Source: Roseomonas acroporae (GTDB taxonomy: Bacteria; Pseudomonadota; Alphaproteobacteria; Acetobacterales; Acetobacteraceae). Taken from it: a stretch of 64,000 nucleotides of DNA. The stretch covers positions 1-64,000 of the forward strand of contig NZ_JALPRX010000089.1 of NCBI RefSeq assembly GCF_023223525.1, read 5' to 3'. This document shows, one piece after another, positions 21,338 to 30,587 of the stretch. Position numbers and translations under genes: made by a program. Position 1 is the stretch's first letter. Each line of letters begins with the position of its first letter. The notes under the pieces were generated by a model. That model was given only the letters and a program-made list of their open reading frames with translations. It did not search any database and was not told the DNA's origin.

Positions 21338-22380
21338 CAGGCGGCCCGCAGCAGGTCGGCCGCGGTCTCGCCGCGGCGGGCCGCGTCGTCGGCGAACCAG
21401 ACCTCGCGGATGGCATAGCCGCCGGCCTCGCTGCGCAGCGGCACGATGGCGTCCACCGCGGTCGCCAGCATGTCCATCAGCATCTTGTCGCCGTAGGCGG
21501 CGCCCTGCGGCGTGCCCTTGACCAGGTTGAACAGCCGCCGCATCGCCTGCGGCGCGTCGGCCCCGTGGATGGTGGTGAGGCTGCCGGGGTGCCCGGTCAT
21601 CACCTCGTTGAGGTAGACCCAGGCCGCTTCGTCACGCAGCTCCTGCAGCAGCACCCGGTCGGGGCGCATGCGCAGCGTCGCCTGGAGCAGCGCGTCGGCG
21701 GTGACGCCGCCCTCGGACAGCCCGCCCTTGCTGTAGAGCAGGCGCACCGAGTTGGGCTGCGGCACCACTAGCTCCAGCGCGTCCTCGATGGTGAGGATGC
21801 GCTCGGCAACGGGGATCTCGGCAGTCAGCGTCTTGGACAGGAAGGTCTTGCCGCTGCCGGTGGCCCCGCAGAACAGGATGTTGCGCTGGGCCAGCACGAG
21901 CCCGCGCAGGAAGCCCTCCACGTCGCCCGCGTCGAAGCGGGCGAGCAGCGCGGCGCTGTCCGCCTGCCGCGCCTCGCGCCGCCGCTCCCAGCGGTTCCAG
22001 CGCGAGGTATCGTAGCGGCCGGCGACGCCGGCGAGCGGCGCCACGGCATCCGAGGGCCGGCGGAAGGTGAGGCTGACCGTGCCGGGCGGCACGGCGGGCG
22101 GCAGCACCGCCTGGAGCCGGTGCCCGGCCGGCAGGTCGGTGGAGAGCAGCGGGCGCTCGGCGCCGACCCGCTGGCCGCGAAGGGCGCCGGCGAGGATCGC
22201 CACTGCCTCCAGCGCCTCGAAGTCGAGCGCGGGCGCCGCGTGCCGCGCAAAGCGCCCACTTTGGCGGAGGAAGAACTCGCCGGGGCGGTTGACGCAGAGC
22301 TCCTCCGTGCGCGGGTCGGCGAGCGCCGGGGCGACCGGCGCCAGCGCGAAGTCGAGCTGGGCGGCGGCCTCCACGTTCAC
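21337..22380 (-). CDS. virB11: VirB11 secretion ATPase
   Basis: The product is 347 residues. The RecA-like ATPase has FCGATGSGKTFLSKTL (Walker A), the His box TGHPGSLTTIHG, and the Walker B region RMRPDRVLLQELRDEAAW. It forms the hexameric cytoplasmic motor of the T4SS. The GTG at 22380 overlaps the virB10 stop. An open frame continues far upstream on the same strand only because of antisense base composition. Confidence 0.93.
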   Translation of the reverse strand: MNVEAAAQLDFALAPVAPALADPRTEELCVNRPGEFFLRQSGRFARHAAPALDFEALEAVAILAGALRGQRVGAERPLLSTDLPAGHRLQAVLPPAVPPGTVSLTFRRPSDAVAPLAGVAGRYDTSRWNRWERRREARQADSAALLARFDAGDVEGFLRGLVLAQRNILFCGATGSGKTFLSKTLTAEIPVAERILTIEDALELVVPQPNSVRLLYSKGGLSEGGVTADALLQATLRMRPDRVLLQELRDEAAWVYLNEVMTGHPGSLTTIHGADAPQAMRRLFNLVKGTPQGAAYGDKMLMDMLATAVDAIVPLRSEAGGYAIREVWFADDAARRGETAADLLRAA

Positions 22381-23474
22381 CGCGGCACCAGGCGGTAGAC
22401 GTCGCTGAAGTCGAGGTGCCGCGCCACGAACACCGTCATCGGCTCGGCCTGGTTCCGGCGCAGCGTGGAGGGGATATTGATGTCGGCCGAGAGCGCCGTA
22501 TTCGCCGCCTGTCGCCCAGCGCCCTGGAATTGGAAGAAGCTGATGCCGCCGTGCTCGCGGGCGATGGCGTTGCTGGCGATCAGCGCCGCTGCCTGCAGGC
22601 CGCTGTCGATGAAGGCGAGCAGCATGGCGCCGCGGAACCGCTCGAAGAAGTGGGTGTCCACCTCGCCGTCGAGGCCGGCAGTGCCGAGCACGTCGGCGCC
22701 GGGGCTGTCGAGGGCGATCTCCACCCCGTTTGGGGTCAGCGCCTCGGTCATCACCACGAAGAGCCGGCGCGAGCCGCGCGCCAGCGCCGAGCGGACCTCG
22801 CCGACGATGCGCGTGCCCCGCTCCATCAGCACCACCGTCCCGGTCGCGCCACGCACGTCCACCGGCACGACGCAGGAGAAGAACCCGGCCACCGCGCTGT
22901 CGATCGGCATCTCGGGCAGGCAAGGGATGCGCGTGCCCATCGGCACCGTCAGCTCCGGGTTGCGCAGCACCGAGGCGCGGGCGGGCTGCAGGCGTGACGG
23001 CCGGAGCCGCGCCGAGAGCGTGTCGTCGGGCGCGGCCCGCGGCCCGCCGCCCTCCGGCCCGGCCGCGCGCACCGCCTGTGGTGCCATGCCCTGCTGGGGC
23101 GGCGCGGCCCGGTCCTCGTAGGCCATGATCGGCGACGGGCTCGGCCGGACGAGCGACGCGCCGCCGCTGGTCGGCATGGGCATCCCGGGGTTCACCACCG
23201 GCATCGCGACCCGCGCCACCGCCTCGGCCGGCGGGTCCGGCACCGGCAAGGGGCGGTAGGGCACGCTGCGGCCGCCCTCCGTGATCGCCTGCACCTCTTG
23301 CCGCGCCGGGGCGTGGCGGTCGGACGGCCAGAGCGCGACCGCGCCGCAGGCGGCGAGCACCACGGCGCCGATCGCCACCTTCTCGCGGGCGGTGAGCAGC
23401 CGGCGCCCGCCCGAGACGGCGGAGACGGCCGGGGCGGCCCCGGCGCTCTCGCCCCTTGCCGCGGCATCGCTCAT
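22377..23474 (-). CDS. virB10: VirB10 / TrbI-type T4SS protein
   Basis: The product is 365 residues. A short cytoplasmic N-terminus is followed by one membrane segment (about 33-50, VAIGAVVLAACGAVALW) and a Pro-rich periplasmic spacer. The C-terminal TrbI domain has TRIPCLPEMPIDSAVAGFF and GTRIVGEVRS. VirB10 spans both membranes, joins the outer-membrane core with VirB9 and VirB7, and senses ATP use. It overlaps virB9 and virB11 by 4 bases each. Confidence 0.93.
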   Translation of the reverse strand: MSDAAARGESAGAAPAVSAVSGGRRLLTAREKVAIGAVVLAACGAVALWPSDRHAPARQEVQAITEGGRSVPYRPLPVPDPPAEAVARVAMPVVNPGMPMPTSGGASLVRPSPSPIMAYEDRAAPPQQGMAPQAVRAAGPEGGGPRAAPDDTLSARLRPSRLQPARASVLRNPELTVPMGTRIPCLPEMPIDSAVAGFFSCVVPVDVRGATGTVVLMERGTRIVGEVRSALARGSRRLFVVMTEALTPNGVEIALDSPGADVLGTAGLDGEVDTHFFERFRGAMLLAFIDSGLQAAALIASNAIAREHGGISFFQFQGAGRQAANTALSADINIPSTLRRNQAEPMTVFVARHLDFSDVYRLVPR

Positions 23475-24460
23475 GGCCGGACCTCCCGCACCACGTCGGC
23501 GCGCGTCGTGCCGGTGCCGGGGTTGCGGCCCGTCGGGTCGTAGGCGCGGTTGAAGATGCAGAGCACTCGGTTCCCGTCGCGCAGGCGCAGTGCGGCGAGG
23601 ACACCGTGCACCGTCACCAGCCCGTCGGCCGAAGCGGAGTAGTTCACCGCCGCCTCGCGGCCGTCGGGCAGCACCGCGAAGATCGCCGGGATGCGCCGGT
23701 TGCCGGGGAAGCGGAGGAAGGTGCTCTGCCCGTCATCCCAGGTCTCCGACGGAGCGAGGCCGCGATCGCCCTGGCCGTCGTAGCGCCAGTTCGCCGCCGC
23801 GGGCGCAGCCGCTGTGGCGAGGCGGTCGCGCGCGGCCTGAGCCTCGCGCTGGGCCCGCGCCTCTGCCGCCCGCGCCGCAGCGGCTTGACGCCGGGCTGAG
23901 GCCGCCGCCACGGCGGCCGCGCGCTCCTCGGCGGGGTAGGCGAAGCGGACGAGGTAGTAGGTGTCCGGCGTGCCTTCGGTGAGCGGCCCGGCGCGGGTGG
24001 AGAGCTCGAAGGTGTAGGCGCGCATCGTCTCCCGCCCCGTCGCCGGGTCAGTGCTGCGACCGATGATGAAGAGCGGCTGCGGGTCGAGTTCGCGCAGCGG
24101 CTTGAGCATGACGAAATTGCCCCGCACCGCGGTCAGCAGGTTGCGGTCCGCGACCGGCCCGTTGCGCGGCGCGGCGCCCCCGCCGGCGAGCGCGAGGGGG
24201 CTGGCCGGCGCCTCCTCGCGCGGCGGGTCGAGGAGCGACTGGTCCGACACCGCGAGGCCGGCCACGGTCTCGCCCGCCGCGAGCTGGATGGTGAGTGTGC
24301 TGCCCGGCACGGCGTAGAGCTTGACCACCTGGTTCGGGTCGTAGGCGACGGTGCGGATGCGGCTGTCCCGCGCGCTCCCGCTCGGGGTCTCCATGGCGCA
24401 CGCCGGGGCGCCCGCCAGGAACGGCAGGGCGAGGACGAGGGCGGCGAGGCGGCAGGTCAC
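23471..24460 (-). CDS. virB9: VirB9 outer-membrane core protein
   Basis: The product is 329 residues. The GTG at 24460 overlaps the virB8 stop, and a signal peptide follows directly (ALVLALPFLAGAPACA). The N-terminal beta domain has RIRTVAYDPNQVVKLYAVPG and the C-terminal domain has NRRIPAIFAVLPDGREAAVN. An Ala/Arg-rich helical linker joins them. It forms the T4SS core ring with VirB7 and VirB10. Confidence 0.9.
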   Translation of the reverse strand: MTCRLAALVLALPFLAGAPACAMETPSGSARDSRIRTVAYDPNQVVKLYAVPGSTLTIQLAAGETVAGLAVSDQSLLDPPREEAPASPLALAGGGAAPRNGPVADRNLLTAVRGNFVMLKPLRELDPQPLFIIGRSTDPATGRETMRAYTFELSTRAGPLTEGTPDTYYLVRFAYPAEERAAAVAAASARRQAAAARAAEARAQREAQAARDRLATAAAPAAANWRYDGQGDRGLAPSETWDDGQSTFLRFPGNRRIPAIFAVLPDGREAAVNYSASADGLVTVHGVLAALRLRDGNRVLCIFNRAYDPTGRNPGTGTTRADVVREVRP

Positions 24461-25260
24461 AGCGGGCCTCCCGCCGGTCCGGCCGGGATGCCCTCGCGCT
24501 CGGGCGGACGGTACTCCGTCACCAGCACGCCGAGGGGGTTGAAGGTGGTGCCGTCGCCCGCGGCGATGGGCTGGCCGGTGCGGAAGCGCAGCGTCGCCAC
24601 CCAGGTCGTGACGACGGGCGGGCGGCCCTGCATCCGCTCCGTCCGGCGGAAGCGGAGCTGGTAGATCTGGTCCGGCTCGGCCGTGTTGTTCGGCAGCAGC
24701 GCGCCGGAGAGCTGCTCGACGGTGACGACGGCGCGCGTGCCCCAGACCACCTGCGGCCCTGGCGGCGTCGGCAGGTTGAACCACTCCTGGAAGGCCTCGC
24801 GCACCCGCGGCGCCGACATGCGGCTGACCACATCGTAGGCGTACTGCGCCTCGCCGGAGGACCAGCCCTCGCGCAGCCGGACATACTGGAACAGGGTCGA
24901 GCGCACGGCGCGCTCCTGCACCGCCGGCGGCAGCGCGTCGCCGTGGGCGACGACGGCCATCGAGCCGTCCGGCTGCGGCACGGCGATCACCGGCACCACC
25001 CGCACCAGCGGGAAGAGGTAGACCGCCGCGAGCGCCTGGAGGCCCACGACGCCGAGCAGCCCCGCGATGGCGACGTTCTTGGCGATGCCGCCACGCCGGG
25101 CCCGGCGCGCCTCGCGCCGCTGCCGTTCCTGCGTCTCGCGGTAGAGCCGCTCCAGCTCGCCGCGGGGGATGACGACGCTCGCCGCCATCTCCGCCTCGGA
25201 CGGGCCGCCGCTGGCGGCCGCCGGCCCGATCGCGGCGCCGGCCTTCGGGATCGCGTTCAC
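24457..25260 (-). CDS. virB8: VirB8 inner-membrane scaffold
   Basis: The product is 267 residues. A basic cytoplasmic stretch (about 35-58, RLYRETQERQRREARRARRG) precedes one membrane segment (NVAIAGLLGVVGLQALAAVY). A periplasmic NTF2-like VirB8 domain follows, with LREGWSSGEAQYAYDVVSRM. The protein nucleates assembly of the T4SS inner-membrane complex. Confidence 0.9.
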   Translation of the reverse strand: MNAIPKAGAAIGPAAASGGPSEAEMAASVVIPRGELERLYRETQERQRREARRARRGGIAKNVAIAGLLGVVGLQALAAVYLFPLVRVVPVIAVPQPDGSMAVVAHGDALPPAVQERAVRSTLFQYVRLREGWSSGEAQYAYDVVSRMSAPRVREAFQEWFNLPTPPGPQVVWGTRAVVTVEQLSGALLPNNTAEPDQIYQLRFRRTERMQGRPPVVTTWVATLRFRTGQPIAAGDGTTFNPLGVLVTEYRPPEREGIPAGPAGGPL

Positions 25261-25421
25261 CGGGCGGCCTCCGCGGGCAGGAGCGGGAGATCGGCCGCGG
25301 CGGTCACCCGGCCGGGATTGAGCGGGAAGACTTCGCCCCGGCAGGAGGGCGGGGCGCTGGAGCAGGCGGCGAGCGCCGCGGCGGCGGCGAGGGCGATCAG
25401 GGCGGACTTCATGCGGGGCAT
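25257..25421 (-). CDS. virB7: VirB7-like lipoprotein
   Basis: The frame encodes 54 residues from the ATG at 25421. A lipoprotein signal with the box LAAC is clear (LIALAAAAALAACSSAPP). Size, lipobox and position between virB6 and virB8 fit VirB7, which stabilises VirB9. The start is uncertain: ATGs at 25463 (1 base after the virB6 stop) and 25412 are in frame. The last 4 bases overlap virB8. Confidence 0.65.
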   Translation of the reverse strand: MPRMKSALIALAAAAALAACSSAPPSCRGEVFPLNPGRVTAAADLPLLPAEAAR

Positions 25422-25464
25422 CACGGGGTTGCGCGTTGGACGGGGGCGGGGAGGGGCGCGCATG

Positions 25465-26394
25465 TCAGCGCCACACCATGCGGTAGGCGCCGGCGGCGAG
25501 GGCCTTGCCGGCGCGGCCGGCGCCCCCGGCCGCGGCGGTGGCGTAGTGAGCCGCGCCCGCGGTGACCGGTGCGAAGGAGGTCGCGAGGCCGCCGCCGATG
25601 GAGTAGGCGACCGTGGTCAGGCCGGCCATCAGCAACAGGCCGCACCAGTACCAGCCGGCGACCTGGAGGAAGGAGGCGATCTTCTCGTCCAGCCCGGCGC
25701 CCATGTTGTTCTGGACGCTGCGGAGGTACGTCGTGAAGCCTTCCACGAGAAGGCGGAGCAGCACGGCCGTACAGACCTGCACGAGCGTCAGCGACACCAG
25801 CTTGCCGACCCAGCGTTGCACGAAGGGGCGCGTCGCGTCGAACAGCCAGAGGCCGATGAGGAACGGGCCGAGGGCGATCACCATGCCCATCACCACCCGG
25901 CAGACGATCCAGATTAGGAAGATGACTACGAGCGGGATGAAGGTGGCGGCCATGAGGAGGCGGATGGCGACCCGCTCGCCGATTTGCGTCCACCCCGTCG
26001 CCTCCGCCAGCACGCCGGCGGCGGCGCGCATCGTCGCATTCCAGATCGCGTCAAACTGCGCCGCTGGCGCGCTGGTCGTAGAGGCTCCCGTCAAGGCTGA
26101 GCCGATGCTCGTCGGGATGGTTTCCAGGAACAGGTCGCGCACGACCGTGTTGAAGGTGCCGGCCGAGGTGAGCAGGGCCGCGACCGCGACGATGCGGATG
26201 ATTCGGCCGGCGAGCACGTTGCGGTCGAGCCGGCCGGTGAGGACGAGGTAACCGGTGATCAGCACGTAGAGCGTGGCCCCGGCTCGCACCTGCGGGCGAG
26301 CCCATGCCAAGCCACCACTGATGACGTTGTTTACGCCGGTCATCAAGTTGGCATCAAAGCTTTGTGCAATTGCCTGGAAGAAGTCAGCGGCCAC
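25465..26394 (-). CDS. virB6: VirB6 / TrbL channel protein
   Basis: The product is 309 residues with at least five hydrophobic segments (for example LYVLITGYLVLTG and FIPLVVIFLIWIVCRVVMGM) and a Trp/Gly-rich C-terminal third. The GTG at 26394 overlaps the EexN-like gene by 11 bases. VirB6 is the polytopic inner-membrane component of the DNA channel. Confidence 0.9.
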   Translation of the reverse strand: MAADFFQAIAQSFDANLMTGVNNVISGGLAWARPQVRAGATLYVLITGYLVLTGRLDRNVLAGRIIRIVAVAALLTSAGTFNTVVRDLFLETIPTSIGSALTGASTTSAPAAQFDAIWNATMRAAAGVLAEATGWTQIGERVAIRLLMAATFIPLVVIFLIWIVCRVVMGMVIALGPFLIGLWLFDATRPFVQRWVGKLVSLTLVQVCTAVLLRLLVEGFTTYLRSVQNNMGAGLDEKIASFLQVAGWYWCGLLLMAGLTTVAYSIGGGLATSFAPVTAGAAHYATAAAGGAGRAGKALAAGAYRMVWR

Positions 26395-26803
26395 TCGTGC
26401 CTCCGCTGCGGTATCTGTCCAGTTGGCCGCAGTACGGCAGATACATCGCAGAGCCGGGGCCACGCTCTGAGCACGCGCGCTTCAGCGCGTCATACCCAAA
26501 GGGATTGGTACGCGGATTGAAGTCAGGCTCGGGCAGCCCACTGCTGTCTCTCTGAGCTGGTGGCTGGGCCGGAGGGCGAGTTTGCGATTGCCCAAGACGG
26601 GAAGCCGCGGCGGCCTCCGCGTTCTGGCAGTCGTAGGTCGCCATCAGCCGCGCATCGCGGTGGCAGCGCCGCAATGTCTCGTCGAGGATCTGCGGCCGCG
26701 CCTGGTACCAGGGCACATCGTGCACCTCGCCCCGCTGCGCCAGGGCCGGGCCGCCGGCCGCCGCGGCGAGCAGGAGGCCGAGGGCGAGCGCCGCGCCGCG
26801 CAT
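26384..26803 (-). CDS. EexN-like secreted protein (possible entry exclusion)
   Basis: The product is 139 residues. A signal peptide is clear (GAALALGLLLAAAAGGPALA). The mature N-terminus (VPWYQARPQILDETLRRCH, then TYDCQNAEAAAA) matches the spacing of EexN-type proteins: xxL-x3-L-x2-C ... C-x-NA. EexN proteins of incN/incP-related plasmids block entry of related plasmids. The usual lipobox is missing, and a Pro-rich C-terminal extension with two further cysteines is present. The position between virB5 and virB6 is the normal place for eex. Confidence 0.6.
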   Translation of the reverse strand: MRGAALALGLLLAAAAGGPALAQRGEVHDVPWYQARPQILDETLRRCHRDARLMATYDCQNAEAAAASRLGQSQTRPPAQPPAQRDSSGLPEPDFNPRTNPFGYDALKRACSERGPGSAMYLPYCGQLDRYRSGGTSGR

Positions 26804-27501
26804 CACTCGTCCCCCAGCGCGGGCAGGCTGTCGCGCCACTGCTCGGCGCTCTGCCGCTGCCGCTCCTCGGCGCGCTGCGCGTCCACCTGGTCCTGCGCGC
26901 GCTGGAGGATCTGGAGCTGCAGGAGCTGCTGCTGCTGGGCCGCGAGGAAGGTCTGCTCGGAGGCGATGCGGCCGTTCAGCGCGCTCACCGCCTGGAGGTC
27001 CGGCTGGCCGTCGATCTCAGCCTCGAGCTGCCGCAGCCCCGCGATGCGCCCCTCCGTCGCCTGCATCTGCTGGTAGGCGATCGCCTGGACGTTGGCGGTC
27101 GCCTGCGCCCGGCGCTGCATCTCCTGCGCCGTCCAGTCCGTCCCCTGCGGGGCGTAGACGCGGTTCTGCCCCATGAGCGCCGAGGTGAGGCCGCCGAGCG
27201 AGGCGTTGCCGCCCATGAGGCCCTGCACCTGCCCGGCACCGGGCAGGGTGTTGGCGAGCCCGCCGAGCTGCCCCGCGAGGCCCGTGACCGAGTTGGTGTG
27301 GGCGATCGCCGCGTAGGTCGAGCGGAGCTGCTGGTACTGCGCCTCCAGCTGGCGCACGGTCTGGAGCGCGTAGGCCACCTGCTGCACGAGCTGCATGTTC
27401 GCGCCGGCGTCCGTCACCGGAATCTGCGCCCGCGCCGGGGCGGGCCCGAGCAGGGTGGCGAGGGCCAGGGCGGCGGGGCCGAGGAGAGGGGCGCGCGGCA
27501 T
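26803..27501 (-). CDS. virB5: VirB5 minor pilin-type protein
   Basis: The product is 232 residues. A signal peptide (LALATLLGPAPARAQ) is followed by long Gln-rich helices (QQVAYALQTVRQLEAQYQQL and later ILQRAQDQVDAQRAEERQRQ), as in VirB5 family proteins that cap the pilus tip. AAGGAG precedes the ATG. The stop overlaps the next start. Confidence 0.85.
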   Translation of the reverse strand: MPRAPLLGPAALALATLLGPAPARAQIPVTDAGANMQLVQQVAYALQTVRQLEAQYQQLRSTYAAIAHTNSVTGLAGQLGGLANTLPGAGQVQGLMGGNASLGGLTSALMGQNRVYAPQGTDWTAQEMQRRAQATANVQAIAYQQMQATEGRIAGLRQLEAEIDGQPDLQAVSALNGRIASEQTFLAAQQQQLLQLQILQRAQDQVDAQRAEERQRQSAEQWRDSLPALGDE

Positions 27502-27515
27502 GGGCTGGTTCTCCT

Positions 27516-29933
27516 TCAAGCGACCGCCTCGCGCAGGCGGCGGCGGAACTCGGGGATCAGGACGCCGGGGTCGTCCGTGCCGTGCTCGGCCCGGATGGCG
27601 CGCAGCAGGCGGACGGTGGCGGCGCGGCCGGACAGCACCGCCACGTGCTCGGCCATCGCCTCGGGCAGCTCGACCCGGCAGACCACCGAGCCGCCGTCGC
27701 GCTTGATGAGCACCGAGCGCGGGCCGGCCAGCATGTCCTCGGACACGGCGCGGAACTCGCCCGGCGTGCAATTGAGGCCGCCGTCGTAGGCGCCCCCACC
27801 GCAGTAGGCGGCGCGGTCGGCGTCGGCGTTGCGGAAGAGCAGCTTGGTCCGGCAGTTGGAGACGAGGGTCGCGCCCACGGGGTGGCGCAGCACGTGCTCC
27901 GGCTGCTGCGTCGCCATCACCAGTGCGCCGTTGCCCTTGCGCAGCGTCAGCGCGAAGTCCTCAAAGGCTCGGGCGAAGCGCTCGTCGGGCAGGTAGGCCC
28001 AGAACTCGTCGGCGGCCAGCACGAAGCGCCGCCCGTCGATGACGGAGCGGATGCGGTGCAGCAGGTAGGCCGCCGCCGGCCCGCGCACCGCCTCGTCGGC
28101 GAGCAGCGCCGAGGTGTCCACCCCGACCAGGCCGGCATCGGGGTCGAACAGGTCCGCCTCGCCGTCGAAGGCCCAGCCGAGATCGCCGCCCCGGCCCCAG
28201 CGCTCCAGCCGCTTGCCCGCGCTGCCCGCGCCCTCGCCCACCAGCCAAGCGCAGAGCCCGGCGAGGGAGCGGAGGCGCGGCGGCATCCGCAGCTGGAAGG
28301 CGATCCCCTTGGCCAGGCGCTTCAGCTCCACCGCGTCCGGCGGCGGGCCGCCGTCGCCGCGGATCAGGCCGACCGCGAAGCGCAGCAGCCAAGTCCGCGC
28401 GTCCGGCGTGTCGGCGAGCGCCCGCAGCGGCGCCATGCCGCTGTCCTCGCCGGCGCGCAGCGTCAGGTAACGTCCACCGAGGGCGCGGACGAGGATCTCG
28501 TTGGCGTTGTCCTTGTCGAACAGCACCACCGTGCCCCCCGCCGCCGCCATCGCCCGCTCCAGCCCGGCGACGAGCAGGCCGAGGAACACCGTCTTGCCCG
28601 AGCCGGTCGGCCCGAAGATCGCGGTGTGGCCGACGTCATCCACGTGCAGCGCGAAGTCGTAGGGGGTGCCGGCCGGGGTCAGCAGCCGCAGCAGCGGCGT
28701 GCCCCAGACCCCGCCCGTGGCGTCGCCGCGCGGATAGCCGTCGAGGGAGGAAAGGCCGACGAAGTTGCGCGAGGAGATGTCGCCCGGCCGGGTACGCCAG
28801 CGCGCGTTGCCCGGAAGCTGCGCCCAGTAGGCCGCCTCGGTGCCGCGGTCCTCCAGCGCCACGTTAGCGCCGGCATTGGTCAGCGCCGCCCGCACCTCGC
28901 CGCTGCGGCGGTCGAGCTCGGCCAGGCTATCGCAGTGCAGGGCGACCGAGAGGTGGTGCGAGCCCATGGTGGCGAGGTTCGAGGCGACGTCGTCCATCGC
29001 CGCGTGCAGCGCCTCGATCTGGCTGAGCGCGCGGTCGCCCGCGTTCTGCATCTGGATCTGCTGGCGCGCCAGGCGCCCGGTGGCGCCGGCGCGGCTGTGG
29101 AAGCGGAAGGAGTTGGTCAGCACCAGCCGGCAGTCGGCCGCGAGCAGCTCGTTCAGCATCCCGGGCCGGGTGCGGTCCGGATACTCCTTGAAGCCCATCA
29201 GGCAGCCGAAGGAGGGCCGGCCCGGCGTGCGCACCTCGAAGCCGCGCCGGCCGCAGATCACCCGGTCGGTGTAGATCGCGCCGCCTAGCGACCCATCGGT
29301 CAGCGGCACCGGCAGGAAGCGCGCGGTGAGGAACAGCCGCAGCGCCTCGGCGATCTCGGAGAACACCACGCCGCCGCGCTCACGCAGGCCGAGCCGCACC
29401 GGGCGGTAGGCGGCGTAGGCCTTAGCGAGGATCAGCATCGTGTCCTCGAGCGCACGCAGCAGATCCTCTCCGGCCTCGGCCGCCTCCGGCTGCCGCCCCA
29501 GACGGGCGCGGAGCAGCTTCCAGCCGCTCGCGGCCGGCGCGCGGGGGTGGACGATGAGGGTGACGAACCACTCGTTGGCCCGCTCCCGCCCGGCGAGGAC
29601 GTGGCGGCGGTACTCGGCCTCCAATTCGGCGGCGAAGGCGCTGCGGTGCGGCGCGGGCGGGAAGGGGGCCACGTCACCGTGGCGCACCATGGTCTCCACC
29701 ACGGTCAGCCGGTCGTCAGCGATGTTGCGCAGCACCGCGTTGCGGAAGCGGTGCCGCCCGTTGCGGGCGGCGTGGTCCTCCAGCTCGAAGGGCGCGCCGT
29801 CGAGCCGCAGGATGCCAAGCACGGAGCCGTCCGTCTTGAGCACGGCGGTGTCGGTGACGTGCCCGACATAGGGCGCGTAGTCGTCGGCCGCGCGCTCGGA
29901 CCAGCCGGGGTCGGAGAGGAAGGCCCTAGCCAC
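27516..29933 (-). CDS. virB4: VirB4 secretion ATPase
   Basis: The product is 805 residues. The N-terminal CagE/VirB4 domain is followed by the C-terminal RecA-like ATPase with Walker A FGPTGSGKTVFLG and the Walker B region RRFVLAADEFWAYLPDERF. VATQQPEHVL-like sensor motifs are present as LVMATQQPEHVL. The GTG at 29933 overlaps virB3 by 8 bases. VirB4 powers pilus biogenesis and DNA transfer. Confidence 0.93.
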   Translation of the reverse strand: MARAFLSDPGWSERAADDYAPYVGHVTDTAVLKTDGSVLGILRLDGAPFELEDHAARNGRHRFRNAVLRNIADDRLTVVETMVRHGDVAPFPPAPHRSAFAAELEAEYRRHVLAGRERANEWFVTLIVHPRAPAASGWKLLRARLGRQPEAAEAGEDLLRALEDTMLILAKAYAAYRPVRLGLRERGGVVFSEIAEALRLFLTARFLPVPLTDGSLGGAIYTDRVICGRRGFEVRTPGRPSFGCLMGFKEYPDRTRPGMLNELLAADCRLVLTNSFRFHSRAGATGRLARQQIQMQNAGDRALSQIEALHAAMDDVASNLATMGSHHLSVALHCDSLAELDRRSGEVRAALTNAGANVALEDRGTEAAYWAQLPGNARWRTRPGDISSRNFVGLSSLDGYPRGDATGGVWGTPLLRLLTPAGTPYDFALHVDDVGHTAIFGPTGSGKTVFLGLLVAGLERAMAAAGGTVVLFDKDNANEILVRALGGRYLTLRAGEDSGMAPLRALADTPDARTWLLRFAVGLIRGDGGPPPDAVELKRLAKGIAFQLRMPPRLRSLAGLCAWLVGEGAGSAGKRLERWGRGGDLGWAFDGEADLFDPDAGLVGVDTSALLADEAVRGPAAAYLLHRIRSVIDGRRFVLAADEFWAYLPDERFARAFEDFALTLRKGNGALVMATQQPEHVLRHPVGATLVSNCRTKLLFRNADADRAAYCGGGAYDGGLNCTPGEFRAVSEDMLAGPRSVLIKRDGGSVVCRVELPEAMAEHVAVLSGRAATVRLLRAIRAEHGTDDPGVLIPEFRRRLREAVA

Positions 29934-30270
29934 GCGCCATCCCGCGGCGGGTGCGCCGCGCCTCCCGCACCGGCAGCGGCGCGACCGAGGCGCCGCCCCA
30001 GTCCGCCGCGTCGAAGGCGCGCGCCGAGGTGTCGAGCCAGAGAAAGGCGACCCGCACCGCGTTGTAGTCCCGCGCCACCAGGATGCGGCTTGCCACCCAG
30101 AGCGGGGCGACGATCGCCACTGCCCAGGCGACCCCCTTGAGCCCGTGCACGGCAACCTGGATCTCGGCGCCGCCGAGACCGAGGGTGAGGGCCAGCGGCA
30201 GCGGCAGGCCCCAGAGCAGGGCCGGCCGCGTTGCCGCGACGTGCAGCGGATCCTCCGCCAGGGGCTCCAC
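29926..30270 (-). CDS. virB3: VirB3 inner-membrane protein
   Basis: The product is 114 residues from a GTG at 30270, 11 bases after the virB2 stop. It begins VEPLAEDPLHVAATRPALLWG, the usual VirB3 opening before one or two membrane segments (LPLALTLGLGG and GVAWAVAIVAPLWVASR). The arginine-rich tail overlaps virB4. VirB3 works with VirB4 in pilin handling. Confidence 0.85.
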   Translation of the reverse strand: MEPLAEDPLHVAATRPALLWGLPLPLALTLGLGGAEIQVAVHGLKGVAWAVAIVAPLWVASRILVARDYNAVRVAFLWLDTSARAFDAADWGGASVAPLPVREARRTRRGMARG

Positions 30271-30281
30271 GGCGGCGCCCG

Positions 30282-30587
30282 TCAGAACCCGAAGAAGGCC
30301 GCGATGGAATCGGCGTTGGCGAGGATCAGGCCGCCGGCGACCACCGAGGCGATCACGCCCGCGGAGAAGCGCATGACGAAGAGCATGATGGCGACCGCAA
30401 TGATGCCGATCATCACCAGGCCACGGGCGATGTTCTGCATGAACCACTGCACGATCTGCGTCACGACGCCCGAGCCGGCGCCGCCGCCAATGGCCTGCGC
30501 GTGCGCGAGGTCGGGCAGCAGCAGGACGAGGAGAGCGGCACCGAGGGCGAGGGCTGTCGCGTGCTTGGCCGAGGGAAGGCGCGTCAT
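30282..30587 (-). CDS. virB2: VirB2 major pilin
   Basis: The product is 101 residues. A long signal peptide (ALALGAALLVLLLPDLAHAQ) is followed by two hydrophobic helices (GLVMIGIIAVAIMLFVMRF and GVIASVVAGGLILANADSI), the structure of VirB2/TrbC pilins. The ATG overlaps the virB1 stop. Confidence 0.88.
   Translation of the reverse strand: MTRLPSAKHATALALGAALLVLLLPDLAHAQAIGGGAGSGVVTQIVQWFMQNIARGLVMIGIIAVAIMLFVMRFSAGVIASVVAGGLILANADSIAAFFGF

Noticed and set aside
27582-29288. 568-codon plus-strand frame opposite virB4
   Set aside because: Low-complexity antisense translation; VirB4 motifs are intact on the other strand.
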